Source: Planctomycetota bacterium | Lineage (GTDB): Bacteria > Planctomycetota > Planctomycetia > Pirellulales > Pirellulaceae | DNA: 64,000 nt | Reading direction: 5' to 3' | Assembly (NCBI GenBank): GCA_014381825.1 | Contig: JACNKX010000107.1 | Location: 62,001-126,000 of the forward strand | Part shown: positions 45,372-54,374 of the stretch, in pieces | Layout of the letters: the number at the start of each line of letters is the position of its first letter | Position numbering within the stretch: the stretch's first letter is position 1 | The notes under the pieces: model-generated | Databases searched by the model: none | Told to the model about the DNA's origin: nothing | Seen by the model: only the letters and a program-made list of their open reading frames with translations | Program-made: the position numbers and the translations under genes

Positions 45372-46268
45372 TTACAGTGTTGCAAGTTCAGGGATGCGTC
45401 CAACAACGGAACCATACATCGTGTTCAAACCTGCGAAAACGCCCGATCCGGACACAAGTAACACAACTAGCCACGCCAGCCACCGCACCGGCCCGTAGTC
45501 CTTCTGTAGCGATGCGTAGTACTGCGTCTCTGGCATCGTTTGTAGTTCCAGATCGAGCCGCTCTTTGCAGAATAGATCAAGGTCGGCGAAATCACTCTCC
45601 GCAGCGAGTGTCACGGCAACGATGCTGAGGTCCTGACGCTTCATCGCCTGTTGCAGGCCATCGAGGCGACACCATGCTTCGGACTCGAACGCGGAACCGC
45701 CCGCCGAGAACACGCCGCTGATCCGCCAAGTGCGTCCTTCGAATTCCATCGACTGCCCGATTCTCACTTCGTCCGAGGTCGCTCCAAGTTTCGTAGCAAC
45801 CATCCGACCCAGCATCACTTCGCCGGGTTCAGGCCAGCCACCTTCTTCGATCTCGAACGTTCGCCGAACGAGCAACGCCGAGGGAGTCACTCCACGGACG
45901 AGCCCCATCGACGGTTCCTGTGCACCGACGGTGACCTGCGTGCCGAGATATAACTCCGGTGATACGTACTTCTGGCCGAAACGCTCCTGAATCCCCGAAA
46001 CACTGGCCGGAACAAGATCGCTCGTTCGCATCGGTATAGATGAGTATTCGAGATTCTCGCCCATGCCAAGCGAAAAGATCACTGCCGTCGACGGATCGCC
46101 GCTTACCGCCAGTGAACGCTCCAGTCCACGGATGAATCCGACAACGACAAACACCAACACGATCACCGTCGTCAGCCCCGCGAACGTCAAGGAAGTTCGC
46201 AGAGGGCGACGGAATAGATTTCGAATTGCATACTCCCACGGGAGCAGACGAAAGAACATGTCGTTCAC
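45372..46268 (-). CDS. ABC transporter permease, MacB/FtsX type, truncated by in-frame TAA
   Basis: 298 codons encode the N-terminal helix ([25 protein letters not shown]), the periplasmic domain and the first C-terminal helices, ending [13 protein letters not shown] before the TAA at 45372-45374. Normal proteins of the family continue through about 75 more residues, which lie in the same frame down to 45096. It is therefore a nonsense-interrupted gene rather than a frameshift. It could be a sequencing error, a pseudogene or a read-through. A second, intact permease is at the end of the cluster. Confidence 0.85.
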   Translation of the reverse strand: MNDMFFRLLPWEYAIRNLFRRPLRTSLTFAGLTTVIVLVFVVVGFIRGLERSLAVSGDPSTAVIFSLGMGENLEYSSIPMRTSDLVPASVSGIQERFGQKYVSPELYLGTQVTVGAQEPSMGLVRGVTPSALLVRRTFEIEEGGWPEPGEVMLGRMVATKLGATSDEVRIGQSMEFEGRTWRISGVFSAGGSAFESEAWCRLDGLQQAMKRQDLSIVAVTLAAESDFADLDLFCKERLDLELQTMPETQYYASLQKDYGPVRWLAWLVVLLVSGSGVFAGLNTMYGSVVGRIPELATL

Positions 46269-46417
46269 AACTATTGAAAAAAGAGTCCAGCAGGTCGGTC
46301 TTCTCGCCGTACGACCGATCTATCCGTAGGAAGAACCAACTGGAGGGAGCGTACAGAGTCCGTCAAGATGAGCCGAGCGTTTCCGCACTCGACTTTAGAC
46401 TCGTCGCTCTTAACTCA

Positions 46418-46861
46418 TCAACACAAGAAAGACATGTACAGCGTGCGCAGAGAGCGCCCCAGGTTTCCACCGCTCGTACAATAGACGGCGTGCCCAATAT
46501 CGTCAGAGCAAAGTTCTGCCGATCGAGGAACGACCGCGACGTCAGTGACGACCAACGGCGAAGGAAAAGAGTCCGACGCGTTGTTCAACTCACAAGGCTT
46601 CTCGAAGATGGCCCCACCGCAAACGCCCTGACACGAAGAATCGCAGGGAGGATTGTGCGGTGTTTTACCTGGGCGATGACAATCGCTATCGGACCCGGAT
46701 CGCTCGCAGCAGCTGCCAACATTTCCGTCGACCGGGCAAGCCTGGTGCCAAGACGCTTTCGCCGCGCAGCACTGATCGGCATTACACAAACCATTACTAC
46801 ACCACACGGGGCAGGCAATGATTGTCGTGATCAGAACAAGCGAAACGGTCCGAGAAACCAT
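46418..46861 (-). CDS. Cys-rich exported protein of the efflux cluster
   Basis: A 147-residue protein with a signal peptide (MVSRTVSLVLITTIIACPVWC) and a cysteine-rich mature part (about a dozen Cys, such as CNADQCC, CPVDGNVGSCCER, CDSSCQGVCGG). Such small Cys-rich exported proteins often sit next to metal efflux genes in planctomycetes as far as I recall, perhaps as a metal-binding periplasmic factor. The start at 46861 has AAGGAA upstream. It lies between the TolC and the ABC-permease genes. Confidence 0.7.
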   Translation of the reverse strand: MVSRTVSLVLITTIIACPVWCSNGLCNADQCCAAKASWHQACPVDGNVGSCCERSGSDSDCHRPGKTPHNPPCDSSCQGVCGGAIFEKPCELNNASDSFPSPLVVTDVAVVPRSAELCSDDIGHAVYCTSGGNLGRSLRTLYMSFLC

Positions 46862-46938
46862 CGAGCGATTCCTTAATTGGTGCTTTTCTATAATACGTCG
46901 GCATTGAAGGTTGGGCAATTGGAACTTCTGCCAGAGGG

Positions 46939-48348
46939 CTACCGACTTTGTTTCAGGCTTCCGGTCAATAGTTGCCCTTCGATCACGGCAGTGGACTCAC
47001 GAAGAGCTCGCAGAGAATCAAGAAACGACAAGTTCACTTGAAGATACGTCTGCTGGGCGGTAAGCAGCGTGAGGTATTTGACCTGTCCCCTCTCATAACC
47101 CTCGGTCACGAGTTTCAGCGACCGATCGGCTTTGGGAATCATCCGCTGGCCGTACCGATCCACCTGCTGACGGGCGTTGGCGTAGCGGCGATATGCCACT
47201 GCAAGGCGATCTTGAAGATCGAGTTCAATGCGTTGTACCTCGGCGTTGGCGGCAACCCACTCGGCTTCGGCACTTCGGATGTTGCCTTCGTTCTTATTGA
47301 AGATCGGGATCGGAATTCCGACTTGTACATTGGCCACATCGTCAGTCGTGACGTTGTGGTGTCGAACGCTTATCGATACGTCGACGTTCGGAATCGGTTC
47401 TTTCATTGCTCGATGAATGACGAAGCTTGCTCGCTCCGCTTGGGCGAGTGCCGCATTCAATTCGGGATTGCTGTCTAGCAACATCGCATAACAACTGTCC
47501 CAATCAAGGCTCGGCAGGTCCGAGTCAAGTCCGCCGGCCAGCGGAGTTATCCGCAGGGTCGGCACTCCCACAACCGCTGCCAACCGTCGCCATGCTTCGG
47601 CAAGTTCGTTCTGCGCGTTGTCGCGCAGAATCGATGACTCGTCTGCCTTAATCTCGGCCTGCAAAAAATCGTTCTCGGTTCCCAGCCGACCATCGATGAG
47701 TGTCTCGGTTGCCTTCACTAAATCGGCGCCAAGACGAGCGAGTTCGTTCGTCAGCTCGACTCGCCGTTGAGCAACGAGTGCATCATAGAATCGCACTCGG
47801 GCATCGCTCAATACGCGTTGTTGCTGAGCGTGAAACCGAAAGTGTGCCTCGTCGATCTCCGCCCCGGCAATCGCCTGATCCAATTGCAATTTTCCACCGG
47901 TGATGAACCGCTGACTTATGAACGCACCTTGCTGCCCTGCGGTCCCCCCGTTCCCGATCTCGGTAGCGTGATACCCCATGACAGGGTTCGGATAGAGCCC
48001 CGACTGAACTTGCCGCCCACGAGCCACGTCCATCCTCGCAGCAGCCGTCGCCAGCGTCGGATTGTTTTGGAATGCAACGTCTACGAGATCGGCAAGCGTC
48101 AGTGGTGAATCTTCTCGCGCATCAGGATTTGCAGACGGCAACACTTCCGGACCATCGACTCGTTCTGCCGCATGCACAAACGCGACTGAGCGAATATCTG
48201 AGTTAGATTGCAGTTCCGTCGCGATTGGGTCCGTGCGAGTTGCGAGGTTATCTTTGCGATCGCCGACAACTGTCGCTGGTCGTACCGAACGACATCCCGC
48301 AGCGAGGCCCAGCAAGATCACGGCGATTATCGAAGCCACTCTGAACAT
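46939..48348 (-). CDS. TolC family outer-membrane lipoprotein (efflux channel)
   Basis: A 469-residue protein with lipobox LAAGC (Cys19). Two outer-membrane-factor repeats are visible: about 85-280 (TLADLVDVAFQNNPTLATAAARMDVARGR, NPVMGYHATEIGNG, DARVRFYDALVAQRRVEL) and 280-465 (MLLDSNPELNAALAQAERA, RRYANARQQVDRYGQRMIPKA). It resembles CzcC/CusC channels of heavy-metal or drug efflux. First gene of the efflux cluster, followed by the Cys-rich protein. Confidence 0.9.
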   Translation of the reverse strand: MFRVASIIAVILLGLAAGCRSVRPATVVGDRKDNLATRTDPIATELQSNSDIRSVAFVHAAERVDGPEVLPSANPDAREDSPLTLADLVDVAFQNNPTLATAAARMDVARGRQVQSGLYPNPVMGYHATEIGNGGTAGQQGAFISQRFITGGKLQLDQAIAGAEIDEAHFRFHAQQQRVLSDARVRFYDALVAQRRVELTNELARLGADLVKATETLIDGRLGTENDFLQAEIKADESSILRDNAQNELAEAWRRLAAVVGVPTLRITPLAGGLDSDLPSLDWDSCYAMLLDSNPELNAALAQAERASFVIHRAMKEPIPNVDVSISVRHHNVTTDDVANVQVGIPIPIFNKNEGNIRSAEAEWVAANAEVQRIELDLQDRLAVAYRRYANARQQVDRYGQRMIPKADRSLKLVTEGYERGQVKYLTLLTAQQTYLQVNLSFLDSLRALRESTAVIEGQLLTGSLKQSR

Positions 48349-48559
48349 TCAACTCTATTCCCGTGCCAATAAATCTAACCTTATCGGTTGTATCGGCACG
48401 GCACGGCACGGGCATTAGATCGGGCTGGGTAATGCAATGCATGGTGGGTAAGTGCGGACCGTGCCGGTTATGACGATGAGGCAGACTCTCATGTCAACTC
48501 GCGTCGCTTCCGTTGCGAGCGAGCACCGATGCGACTCTAGTCGGAGTGCCCACGGGCAT

Positions 48560-49423
48560 CTAGGTCGGAGCATACGTCAAGAAACCCTTCACCGCGGCGG
48601 CGAATGCTTCGGGTTCATCTGCCGCGATCGAGTGGGCGCTGTTCGCGAAGACCTTTAAGTTAGCTCGCGGAATTCGTTCGGCGATGATTTGCGAATGGCG
48701 AGGCGGACAAATCCAATCGAGTGCCCCCGCGAGCACTAAAGTGGGACAAGTGATCTCGTGTAGCTGGTCGGTGAAATCGAATGTCCTCAAGAACCCGCCA
48801 AAGCCAAAGTTGAGTTGCTCGAAGTTGCGAATGCCGCATCCCCAGCTTGCCTCGAACTTCGTGAGATCGAAGCTGGTCGAGTACATCGGCCCCATCTCGC
48901 GATAGTACTCGCGTAGTTGCTCGAGCGATTCAAAGTTGCCATCCCAAAGCCGTTGGCAGACCCGCATCTGATCTGGCGTGCCGCGCTCGTCGAGAATTCG
49001 CCGCGCATCTTCGATAAAGCGAAAGCTGGGCGCGGTTGCGACGAGAATCAGATTGGCCAGCCTGTCGGGATAGCGAATCGCATAACCTTGCGCGACCATG
49101 CCGCCGTAGGAAGACCCCAGCAGCGAGATTCGCTCCAACCCGAGATGCTCGCGTAACGCATCGAGATCGTCGATGTTATTGTCCAACGTATGCGATTGCG
49201 GATCGCCCGCGGCGCTGCGTCCTGAACCGCGATGGTCAACGTAAACTAGCTGGGCCGCGTCTCGCAAGTCAGCCATCTGCGTCTTGAAGCTCGCATGATC
49301 TCCGCCGGGCCCGCCATGCAAGAGAAACAACGTCGGTCGCTGGACCATCTGCCCTTTGTCCGGGACCAGCCCCATTCCATCGACGTCGAAATAGATTTTT
49401 GTGTCTCGGACATTGGCAAACAT
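48560..49423 (-). CDS. Alpha/beta hydrolase, proline-iminopeptidase-like
   Basis: A 287-residue hydrolase. Oxyanion motif HGGPGGDH (about 35-42), VYVDHRGSGRS and the nucleophile elbow GSSYGGM (about 103-109) are typical of S33-family peptidases and related esterases. The Asp is expected near LDWICPPRHS and the late His in NSAHSIAADEPEAF. Substrate unknown. The 5' region is divergent from the DUF1501 gene at 49597. Confidence 0.88.
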   Translation of the reverse strand: MFANVRDTKIYFDVDGMGLVPDKGQMVQRPTLFLLHGGPGGDHASFKTQMADLRDAAQLVYVDHRGSGRSAAGDPQSHTLDNNIDDLDALREHLGLERISLLGSSYGGMVAQGYAIRYPDRLANLILVATAPSFRFIEDARRILDERGTPDQMRVCQRLWDGNFESLEQLREYYREMGPMYSTSFDLTKFEASWGCGIRNFEQLNFGFGGFLRTFDFTDQLHEITCPTLVLAGALDWICPPRHSQIIAERIPRANLKVFANSAHSIAADEPEAFAAAVKGFLTYAPT

Positions 49424-49596
49424 GATAGATCACTCTGAGGTTCTTGGTGTCAACGATCTCGGCACGGTCTGCATCATAACACGCTTCACAGAGCCAAGAC
49501 GCTGGCGAAAGCTGTTTGTTGAAGGGGGCTTGGCGGTGGTATAATCTTCGCTCCGGCAAATCCAATTCACGACATCTTGGCATCAAAGGAGCGTCC

Positions 49597-51039
49597 GTGT
49601 TCTCTCTGCTCGATCGTCGTGGACGCTTGTGCGATGTTCCTTCGCGACGCGAGTTGCTGACCGTGGGTGGATTGTCGTTAGTCGGACTGGGATTGCCGGA
49701 TCTGTTGCGCCGGCAAGCTGTGGCGCAGCAGAACACCACGCGAAGCCGTCGCGGGTTTGGAGCCGCTGACTCGGTCGTCCTCGTCTATCTGCAAGGTTCG
49801 CCAAGCCACATCGACTTGTGGGATCCCAAGCCGGACGCTCCCGCCGAAATCCGTGGCGAATTCAAACCGATCGCGACGAACACGCCGGGCATCCAGTTGG
49901 GCGAAGTGCTGCCCAAGCTGGCTCAGCAGTCGCAACACTACACAGTCGTGCGTTCGATCGGTGTCGATCCGAAAGGCCTTCGAAATCATGGCGCGGCAAT
50001 ATACATGTTGATGACAGGGCACAGCCCCACGAACTTCTCGGCCACGGGATTGGCCGTGCCGCCATCGCGCGAAGATCTGCCATCGGTGGGAGCGAATGTG
50101 GCCAAGTATCGCACCGCCAAACGCGGTCGGTTCAGCAATGTTGCCGTTAGCGGACCAGTCTTGGAGGGCCGCGTCGCTGGCGTCGGCCAATCGGCTGGCC
50201 TGCTTGGGGCAGCCTTCGATCCCTACACGATGTACGACGACGCAACCAAACCACTCAAGCCTGCAGGGTTCACCTTACCAAGCGACGTGACGCTCGACCG
50301 CATCGAATCACGACTCGATCTACGCGCGGTCATCGATTCTCACTGTGACGGAATTCGTAATTCACAAACAACCTTCGATCGCTTCTACGATCAAGCGCTA
50401 GCACTCATCCAAACGCGCCGCGCGGTGGACGCCTTTCGGCTGGAGGCAGAATCACCAAAGACACGAGAACGTTACGGGATGACACGGTTCGGCCAAGGCC
50501 TGCTGTTGGCGCGGCGATTGATCGAAGCCGAAACTCGCTTTGTACAGGTAAACTGGCCAGCCCGATCCGACGATGAACCGGCTCCTGGACCGGACGGTTC
50601 TTGGGACACGCACCGCAACAATTTCCCCATGCTCCGAGATCATCGCTGTCCCGTCTTCGATCACTCGTTGTCGGCGTTCATCGAAGATATGGCGACGCGA
50701 GGATTGCTGGAACGAACTTTGGTTGTTGCGATCGGCGAGTTTGGTCGTTCTCCAAAAATCGGATCGCAGACCACCAATAACGTCGGTCCAGGCGGTCGCG
50801 ACCACTGGCCCGAATGCTACAGTTTTCTTGTTGCCGGTGGCGGTGTTCGTGCTGGACGGATTTACGGTCAATCGGATCGCCACGGTGCTTGGCCGAAGGT
50901 CGACGCCGTCGAGCCCTATGACTTGATCGCAACGATCTATCACGCGCTTGGCATCGACCCCACAACCGAATATCACGATGCGTTAAATCGTCCACGGCGG
51001 CTGGTGGAATCCGGGAGACCGATAGTGGGATTGTTCTGA
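49597..51039 (+). CDS. DUF1501 domain protein, twin-arginine type export signal
   Basis: A 480-residue protein with RRGRLCDVPSRRELLTVGGLSLVGLG, a twin-arginine-like signal. DUF1501 core motifs: VYLQGSPSHIDLWDPKPDAP, IGEFGRSPKIG and GGRDHWPECYSFLVAGGG. The GTG start has AAGGAG at 7 bases. No paired DUF1549/DUF1553 gene is adjacent. The gene ends just before the convergent DUF389 gene. Confidence 0.87.
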   Translation: MFSLLDRRGRLCDVPSRRELLTVGGLSLVGLGLPDLLRRQAVAQQNTTRSRRGFGAADSVVLVYLQGSPSHIDLWDPKPDAPAEIRGEFKPIATNTPGIQLGEVLPKLAQQSQHYTVVRSIGVDPKGLRNHGAAIYMLMTGHSPTNFSATGLAVPPSREDLPSVGANVAKYRTAKRGRFSNVAVSGPVLEGRVAGVGQSAGLLGAAFDPYTMYDDATKPLKPAGFTLPSDVTLDRIESRLDLRAVIDSHCDGIRNSQTTFDRFYDQALALIQTRRAVDAFRLEAESPKTRERYGMTRFGQGLLLARRLIEAETRFVQVNWPARSDDEPAPGPDGSWDTHRNNFPMLRDHRCPVFDHSLSAFIEDMATRGLLERTLVVAIGEFGRSPKIGSQTTNNVGPGGRDHWPECYSFLVAGGGVRAGRIYGQSDRHGAWPKVDAVEPYDLIATIYHALGIDPTTEYHDALNRPRRLVESGRPIVGLF

Positions 51040-51069
51040 GCCGCGAGCGAACGCCAATTCTTTCTTGGA

Positions 51070-52674
51070 TCACACGCTCATCAAGGCGGTCAGCCCGATC
51101 GTCAGTGCGACCAAAGCCAGCAGTAACGCCAAGGGCCAATTCGGAGTCGGCTTGTCCTTTTTCTCGGGGCGAATGCCAACCATCCAGAAGGTCGTTGTCG
51201 TTCCAAGAATGATGGCGACTATGTTGGTCAAGAACAACAACAACGAACCCCAAGCCAATGACCATTCGAATCTTGCGGCCGACATACCGGATGTGGCCAA
51301 GGGCGGTACGAGGGCTGCTGCAATCGCGACGCCCGGCAATGCTGACATCAAATTGGGCCGGCCGATCGCGTAAGCAGCTGCGATACCGCTGACTAATGCT
51401 ACGATCAGGTCGAGGAAGGTCGGAGCCCCGCGACTGATCATCTCCGGCGTGAGTTCCGGACGAACGATCAGCCCCAGGATGATTCCGATCAGGAACGCCA
51501 TTGCAAATCCTCGCACGACAGTACTCATCGCATCACGGATCAGACGCACGTTGCCTTGAGCCAAAGCTAATCCAATGCCCACAATTGGTGTCATCAACGG
51601 AGCCACGAGCATGGCACCGATGACGACGGACGCTGAGTTGCGGATCAAGCCGAGTCCCGCGATCAGTGTTGCCAGCGAGAGTAGCGCGATGAAATCGAAG
51701 TCCCACGTCGAACTCGATTGAATCCGTTCGACGACCGAGATTCTCGCCTCGCGATCGAGTTGTGGGACACGCCGTTCGACAGCACGGCGAAATCGCCTCA
51801 TCACGCGACCCGTCAGTGGTAGCGTGCCTCGAATCACGCCGATCGCTGGAACGGATTCGGGCGCATCACCGGCAAACAAAGCACCTTCCAGAATCCGACG
51901 CACATCACGAGGCTTCTGGCCGCCGAAGAGAATCAAGTCGAAACCGGCAGCATTAAGACTCCGAATGCCTTCCACGACTGTGTCAGCCAAGTCGACACGA
52001 CGTTTAACGTGTTCCGAATCACGACCGATTGCCGAGGCGATCTGGCGATCAAGGATACGGCGCCCAACATCGTCCGACACTTCATCGACGCGCGGGCCAA
52101 CATAGCTAGCCGTCAATTCTCCATTGGACTGCGCGACTAGCGAATTGCCCGTCTCCAAGGCCAGTGGGTCATCGTGTTCACCCGCAACGGCAACGAGTAC
52201 TTTTAGACCATCAAACTCCTGGTGGATGTCGTCTCGAAGATACATCGCTTCGCACGGCGCGTCGCGATACAGAACTCGCTCCCAAGCGTGTTCGTCATGG
52301 TTCGCTCGCGAAATGGCAGCCGCTGGGATGATCAACAGGGTGATGTCTAGTTCTGGAATCTGATTGGACAGCGTTCGAGCGGGATCGTTGCCGCTCAATT
52401 CGAGTACGGATAATCCAACCATATCGACATGGTCTGCAGCCGCTTCGTTGGCTTCGTCGAGGGCAAGACTCAGATCAGCGGCAACGCTCACGAGCGACGA
52501 ATTAATGGAGGAATCACTCGGCGAGGGCGAGATCGGTTTGCACTGACCAGCGTCAGTCGTTCGATGCGGAACAATTGCAAGCAGTCCGGTGTCGCGAGAC
52601 AGGGCCAGTCGCTTGGCCCAAGGCAGCAGCCGTTCGGGCTGGCTTGCATCGGTAATCAGAATTGCGACTGTCAT
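51070..52674 (-). CDS. Universal-stress-like and DUF389 (TIGR00341) membrane protein
   Basis: A 534-residue protein. Residues 1-300 resemble two universal-stress-protein-type alpha/beta folds (AILITDASQPERLLPWAKRLALSRDTGLLAIVPH; GLKVLVAVAGEHDDPLALETGNSL). A C-terminal DUF389 part (about 320-534) has multiple helices: DFIALLSLATLIAGLGLIRNSASVVIGAMLVAPLMTPI is the family signature. Perhaps a stress-linked membrane protein; function unknown. The ATG at 52674 precedes the first strand. Confidence 0.85.
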   Translation of the reverse strand: MTVAILITDASQPERLLPWAKRLALSRDTGLLAIVPHRTTDAGQCKPISPSPSDSSINSSLVSVAADLSLALDEANEAAADHVDMVGLSVLELSGNDPARTLSNQIPELDITLLIIPAAAISRANHDEHAWERVLYRDAPCEAMYLRDDIHQEFDGLKVLVAVAGEHDDPLALETGNSLVAQSNGELTASYVGPRVDEVSDDVGRRILDRQIASAIGRDSEHVKRRVDLADTVVEGIRSLNAAGFDLILFGGQKPRDVRRILEGALFAGDAPESVPAIGVIRGTLPLTGRVMRRFRRAVERRVPQLDREARISVVERIQSSSTWDFDFIALLSLATLIAGLGLIRNSASVVIGAMLVAPLMTPIVGIGLALAQGNVRLIRDAMSTVVRGFAMAFLIGIILGLIVRPELTPEMISRGAPTFLDLIVALVSGIAAAYAIGRPNLMSALPGVAIAAALVPPLATSGMSAARFEWSLAWGSLLLFLTNIVAIILGTTTTFWMVGIRPEKKDKPTPNWPLALLLALVALTIGLTALMSV

Positions 52675-52717
52675 AAATTGCCACGCGTACAGCAGATCTA
52701 TCGTGTTGTGCCGTTGC

Positions 52718-53002
52718 CTATCCCGCCGGGTTCTCAATCCAACTGGCGTAGCATGTCATGCAAAGGTGGATCGTCAATCGCTGACTTTGCGAAGTGAAAT
52801 CCTGCAACTCCGCAACGAGCGCGTTGATCTCGCTTTTGAAATCGCGGGACATGTCGTCCTCCCCCAAAACCGGCGGCGTTGGATCAGCCTTTGCATCGAT
52901 CTCGACAACATAGAACTCGCCTCGACCGGGAGTCAACTCTTTGACGCACCGAGCGCAAATAATCGGCGCATCTTCCTCTTCGGCTTCCAATGCTTCACCC
53001 AA
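52718..53002 (-). CDS. Small zinc-ribbon protein
   Basis: A 94-residue protein with CARC near the N-terminus (residues 16-19) and CMTC near residue 80, separated by about 60 residues. These paired CxxC motifs look like a split zinc ribbon. Conserved-looking stretches are FYVVEID and RDFKSEINALVAEL. Planctomycete proteins of this layout are familiar but unnamed. It ends 44 bases from the start of the DUF389 gene on the same strand and may precede it in the transcript. Confidence 0.65.
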   Translation of the reverse strand: MGEALEAEEEDAPIICARCVKELTPGRGEFYVVEIDAKADPTPPVLGEDDMSRDFKSEINALVAELQDFTSQSQRLTIHLCMTCYASWIENPAG

Positions 53003-53194
53003 TCAACTGAGATATCGCACGTCACGAAGCGAGAATGGTCCATTCCGAGCTTCGATGTTTCATACCGCGGTGGGATTGTACCAAGATCCAACGTCACACG
53101 TCATCCAGGGAGCGCCTCGCAGAAAGTCGCACAGATGGGCGAAGTCTTCTCGCCTTGCTTTATCAGAGTTTGATCTTGGGATTGGAAAGAAGCG

Positions 53195-53263
53195 GTAGGG
53201 TGCCGGCGCTAGCCGCACCTTGCATCCGAAACACCCTTGGTGCGGCTGACGCCGGCACCCTAC
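53195..53263. repeat. Inverted repeat, about 24-base arms
   Basis: GTAGGGTGCCGGCGCTAGCC...(53195-53218) is complementary to GGTGCGGCTGACGCCGGCACCCTAC (about 53239-53263) with few mismatches. The central spacer is about 20 bases. It lies directly next to the half-copy element. Confidence 0.75.
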
Positions 53264-53279
53264 GACTAGAGTTCCGGAC

Positions 53280-53330
53280 GCTCGAAGACTCGCCGCCCAA
53301 CACCCCAATTCTTAGCTTTGACAATGCACT
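53280..53330. repeat. Degraded half-copy of the 7034-7166 palindromic element
   Basis: GCTCGAAGACTCGCCGCCCA and CAATTCTTAGCTTTGACA match one arm of the element at 7034-7166 (its reverse complement contains GCTCGAAGACTCG and TAATTCTTAGCTGTGACAG) with several substitutions and a small deletion. The second arm is missing. Confidence 0.7.
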
Positions 53331-53346
53331 TGTCGATCGATCCGGG

Positions 53347-53439
53347 CGAACTCAAACCTGAGCGTTGCTGGAACCTAACCGGCTTCATTCCGTCACAGAT
53401 GCGTTGATTTTGCGAACGCAGCTGAATCCGCTATCCTGA
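53347..53439 (+). pseudogene. Duplicate 3' end of the gene at 53753
   Basis: ELKPERCWNLTGFIP and, in a shifted frame, ALILRTQLNPLS* match the C-terminus of the 53753-54202 product (ELQEEWSNLV...EALILRMQQNPLS*). DNA identity continues past the stop for about 28 bases (53401-53466 versus 54164-54229). It is a frameshifted fragment without its 5' part. Confidence 0.6.
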
Positions 53440-53465
53440 CTGATGAATATCGTCGTTACGAGTTC

Positions 53466-53544
53466 GCCAAACGAAGTTGTAGTACGCTAGGAACACTTGG
53501 CAGGCCGCCACGAGGTTGTCGAGCTTCTTGCTGAATCGCTTTCC
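53466..53544 (-). pseudogene. Transposase remnant
   Basis: On the minus strand the frame reads GKRFSKKLDNLVAACQVFLA followed by YYNFVW. FSKKLDNL..A..FLAYYNF is typical of the C-terminal region of DDE transposases. Only about 26 residues remain; no inverted repeats or intact insertion sequence were seen. Confidence 0.5.
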
Positions 53545-53564
53545 AGCTCATGCTACAATGCCCC

Positions 53565-53756
53565 ATGCCCAGCGAGCGAGATGAAACGAATCGTGATCGA
53601 TTGATTTCCATCATTGCTGAGCAGCTCGGAGTAACGCGGGAGAAGGTCGCGGATCGGATGCCAGATCTCGATGGCATTGCCATCGATTCACTTGATGTTG
53701 CAGGACTCGCCCTGGATATAAAAGAGGAGTTCGGCGACGACGGAACGCTACCATGA
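53565..53756 (+). CDS. Acyl-carrier-like protein, short
   Basis: A 63-residue protein with RLISIIAEQLGVTREKVADRM and the phosphopantetheine-site-like IDSLDVAGLALDIKEEFG. The Ser in DSL is kept. The fourth helix of normal acyl carrier proteins (ending about residue 78) is missing. It overlaps the next gene by four bases (ATGA), so they are translationally coupled. No fatty-acid or polyketide genes are nearby. The ATG at 53565 is preferred over 53550. Confidence 0.6.
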   Translation: MPSERDETNRDRLISIIAEQLGVTREKVADRMPDLDGIAIDSLDVAGLALDIKEEFGDDGTLP

Positions 53757-54202
53757 CCTCCCAGCACGACAAGCCGATGCGGTGGCGGCCGAGGTTCTCG
53801 GTCAGGACGTTGGTGGTCGTCGTGACGCTGGTGTGCTTGTATGCTGCGTGCTGGGGACCAACAAAAACGACGGGCGAGGGCGATGTATCTCGTTACGCTT
53901 CTCGTCGGACAGGATTCGATTTATCAGACGAACCTTCTGCATGGACCAAGCGGAACGTGCGGATGTTCGACGTTAAGGCGACAGTGCCGTTGGTTGTCGG
54001 CGCAACAACGCCCGGGGCACAGCGTCGCCACTACTACTTCTGGTTTCTTGGCTATGTGGCGAAGTTGCCGTATGAACGAAGCTTGCCCTCGCCTGAATTA
54101 CAAGAGGAATGGTCCAATCTCGTCGAACTGGTCAGCACGTTTTATCCAATCACGACCACCGAGGCATTGATTTTGCGAATGCAGCAGAATCCGCTATCCT
54201 GA
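53753..54202 (+). CDS. Small single-pass membrane protein
   Basis: A 149-residue protein with RFSVRTLVVVVTLVCLYAACWGP near its N-terminus, a membrane segment frequent in small planctomycete proteins. The rest has no known domain. It is translationally coupled to the acyl-carrier-like gene. Its 3' end is duplicated upstream at 53347-53466. Confidence 0.6.
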   Translation: MTSQHDKPMRWRPRFSVRTLVVVVTLVCLYAACWGPTKTTGEGDVSRYASRRTGFDLSDEPSAWTKRNVRMFDVKATVPLVVGATTPGAQRRHYYFWFLGYVAKLPYERSLPSPELQEEWSNLVELVSTFYPITTTEALILRMQQNPLS

Positions 54203-54374
54203 TTGATGAATATCGTTGTGACCTGTTCGGGAAACTGAGTAATAAGATGATAGACGAGCGTCTGGTGACTAAACGTGCTGCATCTTGTGGTTCAGGTTAC
54301 AACACGAATCGATGTGCCGGTTGGAAGCTTAGCTAACCGATCGAATTCTTTGCCTCGCAGCGGAGTCATGTTCC

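Larger units (their letters stand above)
53003..53564. other. Repeat-rich region with gene remnants
   Basis: 562 bases containing an inverted repeat (53195-53263), a half copy of the 7034-7166 element (53280-53330), a duplicated gene end (53347-53439) and a transposase remnant (53466-53544). No intact gene. It looks like a site of repeated rearrangement. Confidence 0.7.

Noticed and set aside
53456-53767. Minus-strand 103-codon frame across the acyl-carrier-like gene
   Set aside because: Most of it is antisense to the acyl-carrier gene; the transposase-like residues are in another minus-strand frame.
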